7,183 nucleotides of DNA from Thermofilum sp. ex4484_15 (GCA_002254595.1 NJEH01000066.1:1-7183); one strand, 5' to 3'. Shown: positions 1-6,552, numbered from the stretch's first letter. The notes: a model not told the origin generated them from the sequence alone. Numbers and translations are program-made.

Positions 1-2
1 TA

Positions 3-749
3 CCCGTAGAGGAAGGGCTGAAGGTACTTAACTTGGATCCCTTAAGAGCCCCCAGTTACGGGAGCTTAGTAGCCGTAGTAAGGGATGGATGGGAACCTAA
101 AACCGACCTACCTCATTCCGCGATAGGCGAGGTAAGGGAGGGTTCGGGCGTTTTCATAGATGGGGCGGAAGTTAAGCTCGCGGGTAGGACTTACGTGGAT
201 GAAATATATGGGGAGTACACCTACTCTACCGATCCAGTACTTAACTCGTTAAAGAAGGCCTTCAAGGACATAGAGGGTGAACCTAAGTTAGCGGAACTCA
301 TACCTGAAGTAGGTTTAAACTTAGTTTACGCTAGGGAGGGCTGCAGGGGCTTAAACGATATAGCCGGATTGAGCGGAAGGGTTATTAGGTGTTTAGGTAA
401 GCCCAAGGTTTGCGGCGAGGTAATTTACGGGGGTTCTAAGCATTTAGCCCAAGTACTGTTAAACGCTATGAAATTACGTAGCGAATATAGGGCGGCGGTT
501 AACGTAAAGGGGGATCTAAAGTACTTTAAGAAATTAGAGGAAGTAGGCCTTAAGGTAACCATAGTGCCCCCGAGGGTTTCGGAAAGCCCGTGCCCTATAG
601 CCGATTACCTAAGGGAAGCGGGCAAGCTCTTCGACGCTTATTATCATCCCGGAGCGCACGGCATAGAGCCTTCCATAGTAATATTGGGTAAGGATCCCGA
701 GGAACTCCTAGGGATACTTAGGAGGTTAGTAAGTAATGGTAAGCCTTAA
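3..749 (+). CDS. AIR-synthase/HypE-like domain fused to ThiN (thiamine-phosphate synthase) domain, 5' partial
   Basis: The reading frame is open to the left edge, so the start lies outside the window; the TTG at 33 is internal. The first visible part (to about position 215) matches the C-terminal end of AIR-synthase/HypE-type proteins: PVEEGLKVLNLDPL, then YGSLVAVV, then SAIGEVREGSG and a closing VDEIYGEY. The same landmarks occur in the same order at the end of the gene at 1264 (GLDPL, SGSLLA, IGEVTEAKGS, EDELVKLW). From about position 228 a ThiN domain follows, with IPEVGLNLVYA, DIAGLSGRVIR, YGGSKHLAQVLLNAMK, YRAAVNV, GIEPSIVILGKDPEEL. Family knowledge: ThiN joins HMP-PP and thiazole phosphate to thiamine phosphate in archaea lacking ThiE, and is usually fused to ThiD or to a DNA-binding regulator domain. 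Many ThiN domains have SRH where this one has SKH, so synthase activity is not assured and a sensing role is possible. The last 14 bases overlap the next gene, implying co-transcription. Confidence 0.8.
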   Translation, partial: PVEEGLKVLNLDPLRAPSYGSLVAVVRDGWEPKTDLPHSAIGEVREGSGVFIDGAEVKLAGRTYVDEIYGEYTYSTDPVLNSLKKAFKDIEGEPKLAELIPEVGLNLVYAREGCRGLNDIAGLSGRVIRCLGKPKVCGEVIYGGSKHLAQVLLNAMKLRSEYRAAVNVKGDLKYFKKLEEVGLKVTIVPPRVSESPCPIADYLREAGKLFDAYYHPGAHGIEPSIVILGKDPEELLGILRRLVSNGKP

Positions 750-1212
750 GGAGGTAATAGAAGCCTTCGAAAGGAACGCTGATTACTACGAGGAATGGTA
801 TAGGAAGCCCCTAGGTAGGTACGTCTTAAGGGCCGAACTTAACGCTTTAAATTCCTTAGTTCCTAAAAGGGGCCTAGGGCTCGACGTAGGAGGGGGCACC
901 GGGGAATTTAGCTCTAAGTTAAAGGGGAGGGAAGTAATATGCTTGGATCCAGCTTTAAGGATGCTTAAGAAGGCGAGGGAGAAGGGGGTGGATTGCGTAG
1001 CGGGGGTGGCGGGCTTGCCCCCATTTAGGGATTCGTCCTTCGATTTCCTATTATTAGTAACGGTCCTGGAATTCCTCAGGGAGCCCGTAAACGATTTAAA
1101 GTCCTTAAAGCGTTTACTAAGGGATTCCTCCCCCTTCGGCCCCCCTAGGGTAGTGAAAGGGGTAAGGGAGGATTACGGGGTAACCTTCTTTTACGCCTTA
1201 CCGAGGGGTTAA
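736..1212 (+). CDS. Class I SAM-dependent methyltransferase-like protein, apparently missing an internal segment
   Basis: A 158-residue protein starting at the ATG that overlaps the end of the upstream ThiN gene by 14 bases, the usual sign of translational coupling. The N-terminal half is a clear methyltransferase type 11 (UbiE-like) fold: motif I LDVGGGTGEF at residues 49-58, the acidic residue ending strand 2 in CLDPALRML (D71), and the ring LPPFRDSSFDFLLLVTVLEF (94-113). After LKRLLRD (124-130) a typical member would continue with the glycine-rich turn, strand 5 and a further helix-strand pair. Here the protein passes almost at once through SSPFGPP to a tail, RVVKGVREDYGVTFFYALPRG, that resembles the last strands of such enzymes. 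Usual family length is about 190-250 residues. This looks like an in-frame internal loss at a C/G-rich stretch (about 1126-1150). Substrate unknown; activity is doubtful. Confidence 0.75.
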   Translation: MVSLKEVIEAFERNADYYEEWYRKPLGRYVLRAELNALNSLVPKRGLGLDVGGGTGEFSSKLKGREVICLDPALRMLKKAREKGVDCVAGVAGLPPFRDSSFDFLLLVTVLEFLREPVNDLKSLKRLLRDSSPFGPPRVVKGVREDYGVTFFYALPRG

Positions 1213-1228
1213 TGTAGCCGTTAGATAA

Positions 1229-1236
1229 TTATAAAT
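1229..1236 (+). promoter_or_regulatory. TATA box for the HypE-like gene
   Basis: TTATAAAT lies in the 51-base gap between the methyltransferase stop and the GTG at 1264. Its centre is about 31 bases before that start, so transcription would begin around 1257-1260 and give a nearly leaderless mRNA. A Shine-Dalgarno-like GGAAGGAG (about 1249-1256) sits just before the predicted transcription start. It would be used only if transcription begins earlier or reads through from the upstream genes. The gap therefore may split the left block into two transcription units with optional read-through. Confidence 0.5.
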
Positions 1237-1263
1237 CTAGGTAAGGACGGGAAGGAGATAACC

Positions 1264-2301
1264 GTGGGTAAACTTCCGAGGGGTAAATTACGTCCCGATT
1301 TATTAAAACGCTACATCTTTAATAGGTTAGGAATTAAGGATCCCAAAGTACTAACGGGGCCCGCTATAGGGGAGGACGCTGCTATAATCGATTTGGGCGA
1401 GGAGGTACTAGTAGCCCACCTGGATCCCATAACCGAGGCCGTTAGCTTAATAGGTTGGTTAGCCGTTAACGTAGTTTGCAATGATATAGCTGTTAGGGGG
1501 GCTAAGCCCCGTTGGTTACTTCAAGCGCTTTACTTACCGGAGGGTTCGGACGAAAGTTTACTAAATTCCATAACGAAGCAAGTAGATGAAGCGGCTAAGG
1601 AACTAAACGTAAGCGTAGTAGGAGGCCATAGCGAAGTAACCCCGGGCTTAAGCAGGCCATTTATGGCTATGGTAGCCATAGGTACGGCGCCTAAAGGAAG
1701 GTACGTAACTACTAGGGGGGCTAAGCCCGGGGACCTAGTTATCCTAACTAAGGGGGTGGGGATAGAGGGGACGGCTATACTAGCTACCGATTTCGAACGC
1801 GAACTATTGGATAAAGGGGTACCGATGGCCGTTATAGAGAGGGGTAAGGGGTACTTTAAGAAGGTAAGCGTAGTTAGGGAAGCTCTCTCCCTAGCCGAAA
1901 GGGGATTAGCGAATTCCATGCACGATCCTACCGAAGGAGGGGTTCTAGGAGGGGTAGCCGAGTTAGCTTACGCTTCGGGTACTACTATCGTCATATACCG
2001 GGATAAATTGCCCATTAGCGAGGAGACCTCGTCCATATGTAGAGCTCTAGGTTTAGACCCGTTAAAGCTAATGAGTTCCGGATCCCTACTGGCTACGATC
2101 CCCCCTCCTAAGGTAGACGAGGCCTTGGAGGAGCTAAGGAAGTTAGGGGTGAGGGCTACAGTAATAGGGGAGGTAACCGAAGCTAAGGGGTCCCTAGTGG
2201 AGGTTAGGGGTAGGGGTTGCCTAAAGGTCTTCGACGTTTACGTTGAGGACGAACTAGTTAAGTTATGGGCTAGAAATCGTTATAAAGGTTCGAAGGGGTA
2301 A
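1264..2301 (+). CDS. HypE-like AIR-synthase (PurM) superfamily protein
   Basis: A 345-residue protein with the full set of PurM/HypE landmarks: GEDAA (36-40), HLDPITEA (52-59), WLAVNVVCNDIAVRGAKP (65-82), VVGGHSEVTPG (118-128), MHDPTEGGVLGGVAELA (219-235) and GLDPLKLMSSGSLLA (263-277). The conserved acidic and glycine residues of the ATP-binding dimer fold are present. True HypE, which dehydrates the carbamoyl group to form the cyanide ligand of NiFe hydrogenases, ends in a PR-hydrophobic-Cys motif that carries the substrate. This protein ends in a basic WARNRYKGSKG tail without cysteine, and no hydrogenase maturation genes are nearby. It is better called an AIR-synthase-related ATP-dependent enzyme of unknown substrate. 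Its neighbours (a paralogous domain fused to ThiN upstream, an S component downstream) suggest a thiamine-linked role. The GTG start fits both the TATA position and a GGAAGGAG site 7 bases upstream. Confidence 0.88.
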   Translation: MGKLPRGKLRPDLLKRYIFNRLGIKDPKVLTGPAIGEDAAIIDLGEEVLVAHLDPITEAVSLIGWLAVNVVCNDIAVRGAKPRWLLQALYLPEGSDESLLNSITKQVDEAAKELNVSVVGGHSEVTPGLSRPFMAMVAIGTAPKGRYVTTRGAKPGDLVILTKGVGIEGTAILATDFERELLDKGVPMAVIERGKGYFKKVSVVREALSLAERGLANSMHDPTEGGVLGGVAELAYASGTTIVIYRDKLPISEETSSICRALGLDPLKLMSSGSLLATIPPPKVDEALEELRKLGVRATVIGEVTEAKGSLVEVRGRGCLKVFDVYVEDELVKLWARNRYKGSKG

Positions 2302-2309
2302 TAGAAATC

Positions 2310-3020
2310 GTGATTAAACCGTATGAAGTAGTTATTACAGCTATTTCCATAGCCCTAGTAGCTTTAGCTACCTTAGCTGTTAACGTGTACATACCGGCGA
2401 CTAGAGGTTACTTTAACGTAGGTGAGGTAATGGTATACACTATAGCCTTGCTCTTCGGGCCTAAAATAGGGGCTATAGCTGGCGGCTTGGGTTCTTCCTT
2501 AGCCGACATATTAACCGGCTATTTAATTTACGCGCCGGCTACCTTAGTCATCAAGGGCTTAGAGGGGCTAGTAGTGGGCTACGTATCTAGGTTAAGGGTG
2601 GAAGTTAGCCCTTCGAGAGCTAAATTAATAGGTCTATGCGTCGCGCTAGCCTTAGGTTTAGCCTTATGGTTGGTAGGCTCCAAAGTGTACGTAGGTACGG
2701 CCGAAGTTAGTTTAGGATGGGCTTCCTTAAGCGTAAACCTTACGTGTGCGATATGGGCTATCTTAGCTTCCCTCATGGCCTTCGTAGTAGCTTGCTACCT
2801 TTGGAGGGCCAAGCCGGAGAACTTAAGCGCGATTCTATCCATAATACTAGGAGGGCCGATAATGGTATTGGGGTACTACCTTTACGAGCAGTTAGTATTG
2901 GGCCTCTTCGCCTTAGCGGAGGTACCGGCTAATATAGGTCAGATGCTTATAGGCTTACTAATAGCTATCCCGCTTTACGCGACTTTAAAACCCAAAGTAA
3001 TGAAGTTAATTAAAGTTTAA
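2310..3020 (+). CDS. ECF-type transporter substrate-binding (S) component, vitamin uptake
   Basis: A 236-residue, very hydrophobic protein with about six membrane spans (roughly residues 7-28, 38-57, 72-92, 105-124, 142-164, 171-200 or 206-226; exact count uncertain). The segment YFNVGEVMVY (34-43), then ALLFGPKIGAIAGGLGSSLADI (46-67), then YAPATLVIKGLEGLVVGY (74-91), is the hallmark of S components of energy-coupling-factor transporters. So is the C-terminal EVPANIGQMLIGL (204-216). These proteins bind a vitamin or its precursor and work with separate EcfA ATPases and EcfT, none of which is in this window. The GTG start is 8 bases after the stop of the HypE-like gene, so the two are probably co-transcribed. 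The thiamine-type neighbours point to thiamine, HMP or thiazole as substrate, but the sequence does not decide this; riboflavin or another vitamin is possible. Confidence 0.82.
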   Translation: MIKPYEVVITAISIALVALATLAVNVYIPATRGYFNVGEVMVYTIALLFGPKIGAIAGGLGSSLADILTGYLIYAPATLVIKGLEGLVVGYVSRLRVEVSPSRAKLIGLCVALALGLALWLVGSKVYVGTAEVSLGWASLSVNLTCAIWAILASLMAFVVACYLWRAKPENLSAILSIILGGPIMVLGYYLYEQLVLGLFALAEVPANIGQMLIGLLIAIPLYATLKPKVMKLIKV

Positions 3021-3022
3021 AT

Positions 3023-3884
3023 TTAGATAAAATATATTGATTCTATCTCGCTCCCGGGATCGCGGCTATCAGGGGATACGTAAACCTGTTCCATACCTAT
3101 GGGTACCGGAGGATGGTACGACCTGAATATCCTATCTAGGTGGCTGAAGCTACCACCTACTATCTTAACCTTAGCCCTCTCCACCGGCCCCTTAAAGACC
3201 ACTTCCCTCCAATGCCTATCCGTTATCAACCCCCCTTAAGAAGCCTACGAATAAGTCCTCCTTCATGTTAACCTTAGAGGCGTGGCCTATCCCGCTACCG
3301 ACGTCCCCCGTTATTAACGCTACCTCCTTACCATCTAATAATACGTGGACCTTAGGGAATATCTGCCATACGAAAGTTTGTACCTCGGGTACGCCATACG
3401 ATTTAAGTACGTCCTCTACTTTCATCAATAAACTCTCGTTAAGTACGGGCTTATACCTAGGCCTATATATGTACTCCTTTACCCCATGGCTCTCTACTTT
3501 TATGGGTATTTCCACCTCGCCTATCTCCCCTTCGCTATCCCTTAAGCTTAATTTTAACTTCAAGTTCGTACTTCGCCTAAACGGGTAGTAAAGTAGGAAG
3601 TAAGCCGCTACCGAGGACCCGGGGACTAGCTTACTGGAATCCCCGGGGGTCAATAATTTATAACCTTCCGCCTTTCCCCCTCCCCACATGATCCTTAATC
3701 CGTTAACCCTACAGCATACCGATCTAGGCTCGAAGTACTCCCTAGGGGGACATAAGTAAACGTTATCGAAAGTTATCCGAGACCTATTAGTTACCTTAAG
3801 TTTTAACGTAGAAATCCTATTGGAAATAACCGTATTCGAACTATCCTCTACCCCTACTTCGAGGTAATCTTCCTTTACCTCCAT
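3023..3884 (-). pseudogene. Unrecognised beta-rich protein split by a frameshift at a G6 run (two frames: 3216-3884 and 3023-3229)
   Basis: The upstream frame (ATG at 3884, 222 residues) ends at a TAG just after six consecutive G (plus-strand C run at 3230-3235). The second frame (68 residues) can only begin at a TTG at 3227-3229, because a TAA lies a few codons before it. Reading five G instead of six joins them seamlessly as FVGFLRG-LITDRHWREVVFKG, giving about 287 residues. The protein is rich in alternating strands (TLKLKVTN, LKLKLSLRD, EVEIPIKV, KVHVLLDGKEVALITGD), with a cluster CPPREYF...SVCC at 45-58 and a glycine-rich GDVGSGIG at 193-200. No signal peptide or membrane span is seen, and I recognise no family. 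It could be a single gene with a sequencing or genuine indel, a slippage-expressed gene, or two overlapping coupled genes (14-base overlap). The 3' end converges on the S-component gene with a 2-base gap. Confidence 0.6.
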
Positions 3885-3930
3885 TTTAACTTGGGATCCC
3901 CCATTCCCGTCAAATATCGGGTTAGCGATA

Positions 3931-3940
3931 TTATTTATAA
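3931..3940. promoter_or_regulatory. Shared, near-symmetrical TATA element for divergent genes
   Basis: TTATTTATAA reads as a good archaeal TATA box on either strand (TTATAAATAA on the minus strand). On the plus strand its centre is about 31 bases before the glycosylase ATG at 3967, predicting a leader of only a few bases. On the minus strand it is about 51 bases before the ATG at 3884, predicting a leader of roughly 25 bases. No other equally good TATA sequence is visible in this 82-base gap. Confidence 0.5.
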
Positions 3941-3966
3941 GCCTTACGGAAATATTAAGCGAAAAT

Positions 3967-4554
3967 ATGAAGGTATTGCCTAGGGAATTCTACTTCAGGG
4001 GACCTGATGAAGTAGCGGCGGAACTACTAGGTAAGCTCTTAGTTAGGATTTACAAGGGTAGGAGGCTTTCCGGCTTCATAGTGGAGACGGAAGCTTACTT
4101 CGGCCCGGAAGATCCTGCATCTAGAGCTAAGAGGGGAGGGGGCTTAGCTAAGGTGATGGAGGGGGAAGTAGGCCTCGCCTTGGTGTACGGAGTGCATAGG
4201 AAGTGGCTTCTAAACGTAGTAGCCCACGAGGAAGGGGGGATAGGAGCCGTATTAATTAGGGCCATCCATCCCTTTGAGGGGGTTGAGTTAATGAAGGAGT
4301 TGAGGAAGGTTAGAAAAATAAGGGAGTTAACTAATGGCCCGGGTAAGCTAACGGAAGCTTTAGCTGTAGATAAGAAGTTCCACCGTAAACCCCTTTACTT
4401 ACCCGATTCCGATTTAAGGATAGAGAGGGGATCGTATCCGGGCGCTTTAAAGGTGGCTAGGAGCCATAGGATAGGGGTTTCAGAGGACCTGCCGGTACCT
4501 TATAGGTTTTACGTAGAGGGGGATCCCTACGTATCCAAAGTTCGACCCCTTTAA
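3967..4554 (+). CDS. 3-methyladenine DNA glycosylase (AAG/Mpg family)
   Basis: A 195-residue base-excision repair glycosylase that removes alkylated and deaminated purines by flipping the base out and cutting the N-glycosidic bond. Family landmarks are in order: LPREFYFRGPDEVAAELLGKLLV at the N-terminus (residues 4-26), the catalytic VETEAY (39-44, with E42 equivalent to human E125), GPEDPAS (46-52), LVYGVH (72-77), WLLNVV (80-85, N83 equivalent to human N169), VLIRAI (95-100, R98 equivalent to human R182), ELTNGPGKLTEAL (120-132), and PYRFYVEGDPYVS at the end (178-190). Length is normal for the short microbial members. By my alignment the position of human H136 is arginine here (ASRA, R53), and the loop before LVYGVH is short. 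Both may be usual in archaeal relatives, and activity is still likely. It has its own TATA box and a nearly leaderless start, so it is expressed separately from its neighbours. Confidence 0.93.
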   Translation: MKVLPREFYFRGPDEVAAELLGKLLVRIYKGRRLSGFIVETEAYFGPEDPASRAKRGGGLAKVMEGEVGLALVYGVHRKWLLNVVAHEEGGIGAVLIRAIHPFEGVELMKELRKVRKIRELTNGPGKLTEALAVDKKFHRKPLYLPDSDLRIERGSYPGALKVARSHRIGVSEDLPVPYRFYVEGDPYVSKVRPL

Positions 4555-4986
4555 TTAAGCGCTCCCTAATATCTTACTTACCTTCGATAGGTACCTAGCT
4601 AACTTCACGGCCTTCCTATCTACCTTTACAGCTTCCCCTCCTTCTATTACGAAATGCTGGGGTTCGGGGCAGTTTTTAGCTACCTTATGGACTTCCTCGG
4701 CTAAGTGATGTAATTGGACGCAGTGGGGGGAACCGTCCACCGTTAATATCACTAGCTCCTCTAAGGGGACCCTAGCTACTATGGACGCTAGCTTCAAACC
4801 CACCATATTGAAGTGCTCCTCCTCTAAGCACACCGCTAAGGCTACCCTACCTTTCGAAAAATCCGATAGGATTCGGGGGTATTCGTCCCTTACGCACGTA
4901 CCGTAGATTAATAATTTCCTCCTTAACCTAAGTTCCCTACCGGCGGAGTTGTACGTTTGAAGCCTACGGTACTCGAGGTAACCCAT
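4555..4986 (-). CDS. Conserved-looking Cys/His-rich protein of unknown function
   Basis: A 143-residue soluble protein. After a basic N-terminal stretch it has YGTCVRDEYPRI (28-39), a strand GRVALAVCLEEEHFN (46-60), a helix and strand ending LVILTVDGSPHCVQLHH (78-94), and HFVIEGGEAVKV (111-122). Four cysteines (31, 53, 89, 106) and several histidines (58, 88, 93, 94, 100, 111) are spread through it, many within motif-like segments, suggesting metal or iron-sulfur binding. They do not form a classical ferredoxin CxxCxxC pattern. I have a loose memory of similar archaeal proteins annotated as iron-sulfur proteins, but that is not firm. The ATG start lies 3 bases after the 41-residue membrane protein gene and downstream of the metalloprotease, so the three probably form an operon. 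Its stop codon directly abuts that of the convergent glycosylase gene. Confidence 0.8.
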   Translation of the reverse strand: MGYLEYRRLQTYNSAGRELRLRRKLLIYGTCVRDEYPRILSDFSKGRVALAVCLEEEHFNMVGLKLASIVARVPLEELVILTVDGSPHCVQLHHLAEEVHKVAKNCPEPQHFVIEGGEAVKVDRKAVKLARYLSKVSKILGSA

Positions 4987-4989
4987 AAT

Positions 4990-5115
4990 TTAACTTAAGC
5001 GCTTAACCCTATAAGCTATCATGCGCCGGTAAAGCGAAGCTAATAGTTTTACAGTTATTAACGCAATAAGGACTAACGCTACTAACGTTAACAATAGGGC
5101 CGTAGCTAAGTTCAT
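4990..5115 (-). CDS. Small single-span membrane protein (41 residues)
   Basis: An ATG-to-TAA frame sits exactly between two minus-strand genes, 11 bases after the protease stop and 3 bases before the next ATG. The product is a hydrophobic helix of about 24 residues (NLATALLLTLVALVLIALIT, then VKLLA) followed by a strongly basic tail containing YRRMIAYRVKRLS. This layout predicts one membrane span with the positively charged C-terminus inside the cell. Codon use (TTA, CTA, GTA, GCG) matches the neighbouring genes, which supports real translation. No family is recognised. Its position suggests it works with, or anchors something related to, the exported protease and the Cys/His-rich protein; this is inference only. 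Confidence 0.62.
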   Translation of the reverse strand: MNLATALLLTLVALVLIALITVKLLASLYRRMIAYRVKRLS

Positions 5116-5126
5116 GTTATAATTGC

Positions 5127-6524
5127 TTAAGCTAAGGGGGCTTTAGGGGGAGGTATGGAGGGGAAGGCGCTTAAAACCCTAGATACCTTGAAGCCCCATT
5201 CCTTAAACAGGGGATAAAGGTCCTTCCCAGCCGCTTTAGATAGGAAGTAAACTAAGGAGTTCTGATCGCTTATTATAACTCTCTTCTCCCTAATTAACGA
5301 GTAGAACCTACTATAATATCTTAGGCCTCCGTAATGGTCCGCTAAGTACTTAAGTACGTAATATGCTACCGCGTAATAATGGGTTATAGGCCTCCCTACC
5401 TCACCTCCCCATTCCTGTATGAAACCGGGCCTCTTGCGTTCCTTAATCAGGACCTCCTTTATGGCGTCCTTTAATTCCCTCTCCCTATAGTAAGCGCCTA
5501 CGTAACCCAATTTCTCAGCTATGGTTATGCTGAAGTACTCGGCGGACCCTTCATGGAACCATAGGATCTTCTGCGGGTAAATGCCCGCCGCTAGCAGGAA
5601 TTGATGAACTAACTCGTGGATCGCTATCTGCTCTAGCGAACCGTTCCTGGTCCTTATGAAAAACGGGTTCAAGTTTATGACCTTAGTCCTACCCCCGGTA
5701 AAGGGCTCTACGTAACCTCCGGTCCATAAGTTCTTAAAGGTAGGGGGGAAGAACCTTACGGTTACGTAACTTAAAGTAGTATGCGTAATATTAGCTAAAA
5801 TCGGAAAGGCCCCTTGGTAAGCCCTTAATATCCTCTCCGCTATCGACTTATACCTAGCCGGCGCCTTAACGGTTATCCTAGCTACCTTACCTCCTACCTT
5901 CACCTCCCTTACGTAGTCGAGCAAGGGGGTCCAAGGTACGTGGTAGAGGAGGTAGATCCTGAATACGTTAAGCTTCCTACCGCTTACCTCGTACCTTAAT
6001 ACGATTTTCCTAAGTTCCCTGCTAACGGAAGGTACGAAGGGTAGGCAATGCCGCTTATCTAAGCTAACTATAGCCGTAAGGGGTAATTTAAGGAGCACTA
6101 AAGCCCTACTCCTCTTATCGAACGCTATTTGAGGGGATACGAACATCGCGGTATCGGTTACTATTATCGAAGCGTACCTGAAGAAATAGGAAACCTTAAG
6201 CTCGAACGAGCCGCCTGACGGGATGTAGGAGAAGGTAAAGTTATTGTAGAAGACCCATTTGGTATACTTAATTTCCTTACTTATTATCTTACCCTTTATT
6301 ACCTTCAGCTCCCATCTAGTAGCGTTAGGGACGAAGAACCAAGAAGTACCCGGGGAGGGGGACTTAAAGTCTATAGTTACGTTAGCTCTACCGTCTTCAT
6401 CTACGTCGAAGATGTAAGTGTATTGGGGCGTTAGGGAGGGGTAAGCGGGAGCTAAAGCGTAAGGAGGTAAGAAGGTCACGTAAGCGAGGAGGGCGATAAT
6501 TAACGCTACCTTAACGTTAGACAT
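5127..6524 (-). CDS. Exported HExxH zinc metalloprotease (gluzincin, M1/peptidase MA-like)
   Basis: A 465-residue protein. Residues about 4-24 form an uncharged hydrophobic stretch after MSNVK, a signal peptide or N-terminal anchor. A beta-rich region follows to about residue 210 with several NxT/S sequons (NVT, NAT, NFT), fitting an extracytoplasmic N-terminal domain like that of M1 peptidases. The catalytic part contains IHELVHQF (HELVH at 303-307, two zinc histidines and the general-base glutamate) and LWFHEGSAEYF (321-331), whose E325 is the expected third zinc ligand. The spacing of 17 residues is one shorter than the M1 norm. HYYAVAYYVLKYL (382-394) could supply the transition-state tyrosine, and DLYPLFKEWGF (435-445) matches the ending of this clan. 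No C-terminal membrane span is seen. An AGGTGGG site lies 3 bases before the ATG. Likely role: surface or secreted peptide breakdown. Confidence 0.85.
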   Translation of the reverse strand: MSNVKVALIIALLAYVTFLPPYALAPAYPSLTPQYTYIFDVDEDGRANVTIDFKSPSPGTSWFFVPNATRWELKVIKGKIISKEIKYTKWVFYNNFTFSYIPSGGSFELKVSYFFRYASIIVTDTAMFVSPQIAFDKRSRALVLLKLPLTAIVSLDKRHCLPFVPSVSRELRKIVLRYEVSGRKLNVFRIYLLYHVPWTPLLDYVREVKVGGKVARITVKAPARYKSIAERILRAYQGAFPILANITHTTLSYVTVRFFPPTFKNLWTGGYVEPFTGGRTKVINLNPFFIRTRNGSLEQIAIHELVHQFLLAAGIYPQKILWFHEGSAEYFSITIAEKLGYVGAYYRERELKDAIKEVLIKERKRPGFIQEWGGEVGRPITHYYAVAYYVLKYLADHYGGLRYYSRFYSLIREKRVIISDQNSLVYFLSKAAGKDLYPLFKEWGFKVSRVLSAFPSIPPPKAPLA

Positions 6525-6552
6525 TAACCCACCTATAAACTCTCCCCCTAAA

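Noticed and set aside
33..35. TTG as the start of the ThiN gene
   Set aside because: The same frame continues open to the left edge and the preceding residues match the paralogue at 1264, so this TTG is an internal leucine.
1530..1919. 129-codon minus-strand frame
   Set aside because: It lies wholly within the HypE-like gene on the other strand and its product is Ser/Thr/Pro/Leu-rich without motifs, typical of an antisense shadow.
1264..2301. Calling this gene hypE
   Set aside because: The C-terminal PR-x-Cys motif needed for HypE chemistry is absent and no hydrogenase maturation genes are nearby.
2579..2932. Short frames inside the S-component gene on both strands
   Set aside because: They overlap a strongly supported membrane protein and show no motif or plausible start.
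3265..3588. 107-codon plus-strand frame
   Set aside because: Antisense to the beta-rich protein gene and Ser/Thr/Leu/Pro-rich; no start signal.
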